DNA of 64,000 bases from Neocallimastix lanati (nom. inval.). Taxonomy: Eukaryota > Neocallimastigomycota > Neocallimastigomycetes > Neocallimastigales > Neocallimastigaceae. Both the position numbers and the translations under genes were made by a program. Each line of letters opens with the position of its first letter. Within the stretch, counting starts at the first letter, position 1. This document shows positions 58,689 through 64,000 of the stretch, piece by piece. The DNA lies in contig JACVTC010000131.1 in NCBI GenBank assembly GCA_016946835.1, positions 107,501-171,500 of the forward strand, in the 5' to 3' direction. The notes under the pieces were generated by a model that was not told where the DNA came from, searched no databases, and saw only the letters and a program-made list of their open reading frames with translations.

Positions 58689-61473
58689 ATGGCTGGAAGA
58701 AGAAGAAACCAAGAACAAAGTATTAACCTCACCTGAGAAGATATTACACATAACGGAATAACCTTTAATTATTCCGAAAATTTCAACCAAATTACTGAAC
58801 TAAATACAGAAAACTAACCTGGTTGGAGAAGAAAGATTCTGTATTTGCTAACAATAAATAAATTAACCAAATATGTCCTTCATCCAATTGTAAAGAAGTT
58901 AAGAAAGAGAGATATAAGAGAAGAATTAACAGATTACCCGGAGGATCAATTTGATAGTTCGTTAGTTTATGAAAAGAACACTAAAAACATTGATATAACT
59001 AACGACATCAAGGCCAAATGGATTATCATAAATGGGCTTGGAGAACATACACAAAAACTAATAAATGGAAATGAAAAGACCGCCTTCCAAATTTGGAACA
59101 TCTTCCAAGAATCATTTACCAAAAGCAAGGAAAGAAGAAAAATCGAAATCCAAAACAAAATTGAAACAATGAAGTTTGACACCAAGACCGATATAAATAT
59201 ATTCATAGAAAACTTGCAAAATTTAATAGACGAACTTGAGAAAATTGACAACGACCTTAGTATAAATACAAAAATCAGCATTCTAAATAGAAGCTTACCT
59301 GAAAGTCTAAGGTGAATAAATGTCTTTCAACATAAGAGTTGGGAATCATGCTGCTCATATGTTAAGGAAATCATTCCTAATATCGTTTTATCTAATTTAA
59401 AAAAAAAATTCCATTCAGGAAAACAACAATAATGTTCTCTTCAATGCTGAAACAAGAAAGAATAAGAATTATCGAAACAAAAATAGAACTAAAGGTAAAA
59501 GAAAAAGCCTCAAAAGGGAGTAGTGGAAGATGCAACTATTGTGGAAGAAGAGGACATTACTTCTATGAATGTAAATTCAGAAAAAATAATTTATATAAAA
59601 ATCAAACCAAAAATAAATTCAATAAAAGAACTAAAAACAAAAGAAAATTTCAAAACGATATTAATTATGTGAACACTAATGATGCCTCTTCAAGTAATTA
59701 TGACAAAATATACGCAGATGCCTTTACTAAAGATTATAATAAAAAAAAATATTGAATTAAATTATTGTAATGTTGAAAAAGAATTTTTAAATGAAGATAG
59801 TGACAAAAATTTTCTTTCATGTTGGATTTTGGACTCCGGTGCTTCATTCAATATCACAAGCAATCTTAATCTTCTAATAGACATAAAAAGGTGTAATGAA
59901 GAAATTAATCTAGCTAATGGACAAATAATTACAGCTGTCCATAAAGGAAAATTTAAGGGGTATGCAAACAACAATGAAATAATACTTAATGAGGTATATT
60001 ACTCTCCGGCCATCAATAAAAATTTAATATCCATATGCAAATTACTAAAAGAAAATTACTAAATTGTTTTTAATAATTCAAATAATAAATCATATGCAAT
60101 CATTTATGATAGCAACGATAAAAGAATAGTTAATATCACTGCAACCAAGACTAATACATTTAAAATTTGGTTTTCCAATAATAAAATAAATCTCAATAAT
60201 AATAACAATCAACGTAATAATTTAGAAATAAATTTTACTACACCGAATGCAGCAAAGAAATTACATTTATGGCATAGAAGATTATGTCATTTTGATATTA
60301 GTCATATTAAAAACAAATTATTAAAACTTAATACACCAGTTAATCAATGCTAATTTGTATGAATTCAAAACTTAAAAATAAACCATATAAGCAAGCAATA
60401 AATAAGTCGAAACATATATTTGAATTACTTCACATGGACTTGGTTGGCCCTCTTCCTGAATCGCTTTATGGTAACAAATATCTCTTTACAATCCTCGATG
60501 ACTACTCACGCTATGGATGGACTTTGTTTTTATAATCCAAAAGCGACACCTTTAACTCATTTTACAATTGGTTTTTAAGTTTTAAAAATAAGTATAATAC
60601 TAGAATTATATATATTCGAACGGATAATGGTACAGAATTTTGTAATAATAATTTTAATTTATTCTTTAAATCTTACGGTATTAAACATCAACTGACTGTA
60701 CCATATAACCTACAACAAAATGGAAGGGTGGAACGCTTCAATGGCACCTTAATTAATTCCGCCAAAGCTATGCTGAATGATTCTAAACTTAGTCACCAAT
60801 TTTGGGAAGATGCTACATCTACGGCTAACTATATACATAATCGCATTCCACACAAAGGAATAAATACGAAAATACCTTATGAAATAATTAACAAAACAAA
60901 GGTCAACTACTCATATATTAAAGTATTTGGATGTAAAATTTATTTCTTTATTCCTAAAGTCTTAAATCTAAATTCGATAACAATACTAAACCAGGGATTT
61001 TTCTAGGATACTCTGAAAACCCATCAGCTTACAAAATTTTAGATATAACTACTAATAAAATAATCCTATCTAGATCTGTTGCCTTTTTCGAATCCAATCC
61101 TGGAAACAGTTATCTTAAAGAATACTCACCTGAATTTTCCAATTTTATTCCGGATCACGAAATCAGGGGAGATAATATATATAATACGTATTATAATAAA
61201 AATATATACGATACCAATACATAAAATATTAATCATAATATTCATGAAAGATTAAATAATATTGATTATCCAGGTTCTAATGAATTTTTTAATTCAGAAA
61301 ACATCTTAAGTAATTCACCAATATTAAATAATAGCAATATACAAAATATATACGAAGATATAATCAATAAAAATAATTCTAAGAATAAAAGAAAATATAA
61401 CAAAAAACAAAGAAATAATAATCACAGTAACAATAATAGTAACAATAACAATGAAAATATCAATAATGATAAC
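58689..61473 (+). mobile_element. Broken Ty1/copia retrotransposon (copia-3), gag to integrase
   Basis: ATG at 58689 begins MAGRRRNQEQ. Gag core at 58845-59315 (AFQIWNIFQESF, NLIDELEKIDNDLS), zinc knuckle CNYCGRRGHYFYEC (about 59530), protease SCWILDSGASFNITSN (about 59817), the pre-integrase block (LHLWHRRLCHFDISH, about 60263) and the integrase core MDLVGPL, RTDNGTEFC, NLQQNGRVERFNGTL (about 60434-60750). The frame is broken several times (stops near 58727, 59313, 60059, 60351 and 60533; shifts near 59757 and 61003). The RT is not present: the element is cut at 61473 by the LTR of element D. Confidence 0.88.
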
Positions 61474-62095
61474 TGTAAAGAATTAATAAATCTTTAATAC
61501 ATTAAATAGTTTAATTTTTCGTACAATTAATTTATTTAATGTATATGAATTATTTTTTTAATATAAAATTTATTGAAATAAAATTTAATTATTTTTTTTA
61601 AATTGAAAATATTTTTTAATTAGTTTAGTTAATTTAGTTTAGTTTTAAATAGTTAAATATTAATTTAGGAATAATCTTAAATAGTTAATATTTATAAAAA
61701 TAGTTTTTCAATATTAAATATATAATTAAAATTATTATAAGTATTAAAATAATAAATAAAATAAAGAGTTTAAAAAATTAATTTTAGTTTTAGTAAATTA
61801 ATAAATAATAAAAATTATTAATTAAAAAATCTTTTGTTTATAAATAAATAGTTTTATATATATTATTAAATAACATCATATATTAATATTGTAATAAGAA
61901 AAAATATAAATGCATGTAATTTTTCTTAATTAAATCGATGTATTAGTTATTAACTATTTTACAGTTAATAACATAAAAGAAGTTTATAATTAATAAAAGA
62001 ATTTATTAATAAAAGAAATTACTTTAATTTTATTTGTTTAAATTGTAGTGTTTTTTTATTGTTATAATCTGTTTTTTATTGACGGATTCATTACA
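61474..62095 (+). repeat. Element D 5' LTR (622 bp)
   Basis: TGTAAAGAATT...GGATTCATTACA. The right border is set by the shared internal start ATAACTAATACCCACTAAG. Confidence 0.82.
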
Positions 62096-62168
62096 ATAAC
62101 TAATACCCACTAAGATTTAAACAAAAAACACGTTATAACAAGTAAAAAACTATTATTGCGTTTGGATT

Positions 62169-62232
62169 CTTCTACTGTGTTTGGTTTCTACTGTGTTTGG
62201 TTTCTACTGTGTTTGGTTTCTACTGTGTTTGA
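62169..62232 (+). repeat. Element D leader tandem repeat (16-bp unit, 4 copies)
   Basis: TTTCTACTGTGTTTGG repeated four times and then decaying (ACCGTGTT, TTACTGTGTTG). Same position as the 31-bp repeats of element B but an unrelated unit. The open frame 62181-62429 is an artefact of this leader. Confidence 0.88.
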
Positions 62233-62614
62233 TCCATACCGTGTTCATCGTTACTGTGTTGTCTTTTGCGCTTTATCTTCAAGGTGTTTTATTTCTACTG
62301 TGGCTCTTTAATAACATATTAGTTAATATTATTATATTATATTATATTTGTTTCGTTTACTCGTCGCACACCATTACAATTGGATATCGTGCTGACGACT
62401 TTATGAATAATAATATAATATTAATTTAATAATAATTAATTACTAGAACGAAAATAATTTAGAATAAATAAAATAAATTATATAAGTAAATACCTTAATA
62501 AATAAGCAGGTCAGAAAATAAATAAAATATTAGTTGAAATCTAAGTATACAAATAAATTAATCAAGTTGGAAGAATTGGATCTTATATTTCAAAATTTAA
62601 ATCTTGAGGATCAA

Positions 62615-64000
62615 ATGGAACAACAACTTAATCCAGCTCCTCAACTGAAGATCATCAACGACCCTCCCTTATTCTCGGGAGCTACGAAAGACCTCGATGG
62701 ATTTTTGACAAGGATAGAGTTAGCTATCGAGGCAAATCCACGAAGGTTTCCCGATGATAGAAGGAAAGTCATATTCGTTATCTCATATTTTACTGGAAGA
62801 GCACTTAACTGGGCTTCTTGCTTACGGAGGAATAATAACGAAGTTCTTAGAAACTATGAGAACTTCATTAATGAACTAAGAAGAAACTTTGGCGACCCTG
62901 ACGTTGATGCTGCTGTCGCTAATGGGAAACTTAACAATATTCGTCAGTTCAAGTATGGCCACGTTATGGAATACATCACTGCATTCCAGAAGATAAGCCA
63001 ATACTCGAACTTTAATGAGTCCGCAAAAATCTTTATGTATATTAAAGGACTCCATCCCAAGATGAGAGAACGTTTAGCTCTCGTAAATCCAAATCCCAAC
63101 AACTTAGAGCAGCTATTTAGGGAATCTGTGAATATAGAAAGCCTTACCAAGAGAAACGACATCCAAGAATATTACTTAACTCATCAAGACCGTAGAAATT
63201 ATAATCAAGACGATCCAATGGATGTGGATCTTTATCTCATTAAAAAAGGTCAAAAAGTCACAAGATATTTCCCATCATACAACAAGAACTACATTGGAAA
63301 CAAATCAAATATTGAAGAAAGAAGAAAGAAGAGACTATGTTTTAAATGTGATGAAGCTGGACACATGCAATTTAATTGTCCAAATAGAATAAAACCAAAA
63401 AACTTCAAAATGATTAATAAAGTTCCAAATGAAGATCCCTCTTCTTCTGCCACTTCTATATCTATCTCTTCTTCTGTTAGGAGAATTAAGAAAGTTGAAA
63501 AGTATGATAATATCTACAAAGTTTTGGATATTGTTGAAAATGAGAATATAAATTTTAAAGGAAAGACTAACATACTTGATTTTTATATTAAAACAAATGC
63601 ATCCGATGAGGTTAAAGCAAAGGTTCTCATTAATTCCGGCTCTGATATTAACTGTATACATCCAGAATTTGCTAGAGTGAACAACATTAAACTTATGAAT
63701 ATTAATAACTCCTTTAAAGTTGCTGGTTTGGGTTATGGTTTATCTACTGTGAAGAAAATCACCGAGAAATGTATTCTTCGTTTTAAGAATCATTATGAAA
63801 TAATTCAATTACACTCTCTTCGTATCCCTGATGTAGATATCATTTTAGGACTCCCATGGATTGAAAAACATTGCCCTATTAACTACCATGATTCAAAGAA
63901 AATCTCTTTCAGTTCAGGAAACTGTGCTCGACACTGTAATGTAGGAAAAAGAAATAGAAAAAATAAAAATAAAAAGAAGTTAAACAAAATTTCTTCTAAA
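62615..64000 (+). CDS. Element D gag-protease polyprotein, N-terminal 462 codons
   Basis: Uninterrupted from ATG 62615 to the window end. Gag core ([44 protein letters not shown]), zinc knuckle CFKCDEAGHMQFNC, then the retropepsin-like domain. The catalytic motif reads INSGSD (Asn codon AAT at 63632-63634, residue 340), whereas element B has IDSGSD at the same place; the Asp-to-Asn change should abolish proteolysis. Downstream [12 protein letters not shown] and a Lys-rich linker match element B. RT and integrase would lie beyond the window. Confidence 0.9.
   Translation, partial: MEQQLNPAPQLKIINDPPLFSGATKDLDGFLTRIELAIEANPRRFPDDRRKVIFVISYFTGRALNWASCLRRNNNEVLRNYENFINELRRNFGDPDVDAAVANGKLNNIRQFKYGHVMEYITAFQKISQYSNFNESAKIFMYIKGLHPKMRERLALVNPNPNNLEQLFRESVNIESLTKRNDIQEYYLTHQDRRNYNQDDPMDVDLYLIKKGQKVTRYFPSYNKNYIGNKSNIEERRKKRLCFKCDEAGHMQFNCPNRIKPKNFKMINKVPNEDPSSSATSISISSSVRRIKKVEKYDNIYKVLDIVENENINFKGKTNILDFYIKTNASDEVKAKVLINSGSDINCIHPEFARVNNIKLMNINNSFKVAGLGYGLSTVKKITEKCILRFKNHYEIIQLHSLRIPDVDIILGLPWIEKHCPINYHDSKKISFSSGNCARHCNVGKRNRKNKNKKKLNKISSK

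Larger units (their letters stand above)
61474..64000 (+). mobile_element. Ty3/gypsy element D (5' part; continues past the window)
   Basis: Starts with an LTR TGTAAAG...TTACA (61474-62095) inside copia-3. Then a leader with the same first internal motif as element B (ATAAC...ACCCACTAAG), a tandem repeat, and an open gag-protease frame running off the end. Related to B in gag and protease but clearly a different family by LTR and leader. Confidence 0.9.

Noticed and set aside
59762-59974. Minus-strand open frame opposite copia-3 protease
   Set aside because: Shadow of the plus-strand protease coding sequence.
62181-62429. 82-codon open frame at the element D leader
   Set aside because: It is a reading of the 16-bp tandem repeat and has no gag similarity; the real gag starts at 62615.

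Overview
The window is a very A+T-rich nuclear segment from a zoosporic (flagellated) early-diverging fungus, most likely an anaerobic gut fungus (Neocallimastigomycota). The evidence is indirect. Host genes have many short introns full of poly(A)/poly(T) and (TAA)n tracts, and their proteins carry Asn-, Lys- and Glu-rich low-complexity tails. A TTC29-like axonemal TPR protein implies a flagellum, a SWEET sugar carrier is present (a family known from gut fungi), MCM9 is present (lost in yeasts and moulds), and the mobile DNA is Ty3/gypsy (including a chromovirus) plus Ty1/copia. Another A+T-rich zoosporic fungus or an amoebozoan is not excluded.

Layout. 1-1501: the 3' part of a SWEET-like transporter. 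2562-7761: a complete 16-exon MCM9 helicase gene whose sixth intron looks like a U12-type AT-AC intron. 8.1-10.65 kb: a decayed copia element. 11311-14429: the TTC29-like gene. 15.3-17.25 kb: an unrecognised decayed gene on the minus strand. 17.8-20.45 kb: a second decayed copia element. 22147-25134: a complete chromodomain-SET H3K9 methyltransferase of the SUV39/Clr4 family. 25.65-37.66 kb: a 12-kb gene-free domain that lacks the long homopolymers seen elsewhere and holds solo LTRs and a family of structured repeats, called 'E' here. 37.16-55.47 kb: a nest of LTR retrotransposons. 55.5-57.2 kb: more E repeats abutting a gypsy integrase fragment. 58.7-61.5 kb: a broken copia element cut by a younger gypsy element (61474 to beyond the window end) whose gag-protease frame is open.

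The nest resolves cleanly. An E repeat was hit by an LTR of family B (target duplication CTAAT, 37156-37160 and 55467-55471). That LTR, now solo, was split by a composite family-A element (37229-54776, duplication AAAT). A full-length B element (39626-46634, duplication ATCTT) then inserted into the A gag-pol region. B carries an integrase chromodomain. The SUV39-type enzyme 15 kb away belongs to the family that writes H3K9 methylation, the mark read by some chromodomains, so the window may contain both writer and reader; this link is inference.

The most unusual content is the E repeat family. These are roughly 0.46-0.98 kb units with hairpins at both ends, often separated by a 7-bp ATACAGT, present in both orientations. 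Their interior holds an interleaved (pseudoknot) pairing whose two stems change sequence between copies while largely staying complementary. I do not recognise it as any named element or RNA.
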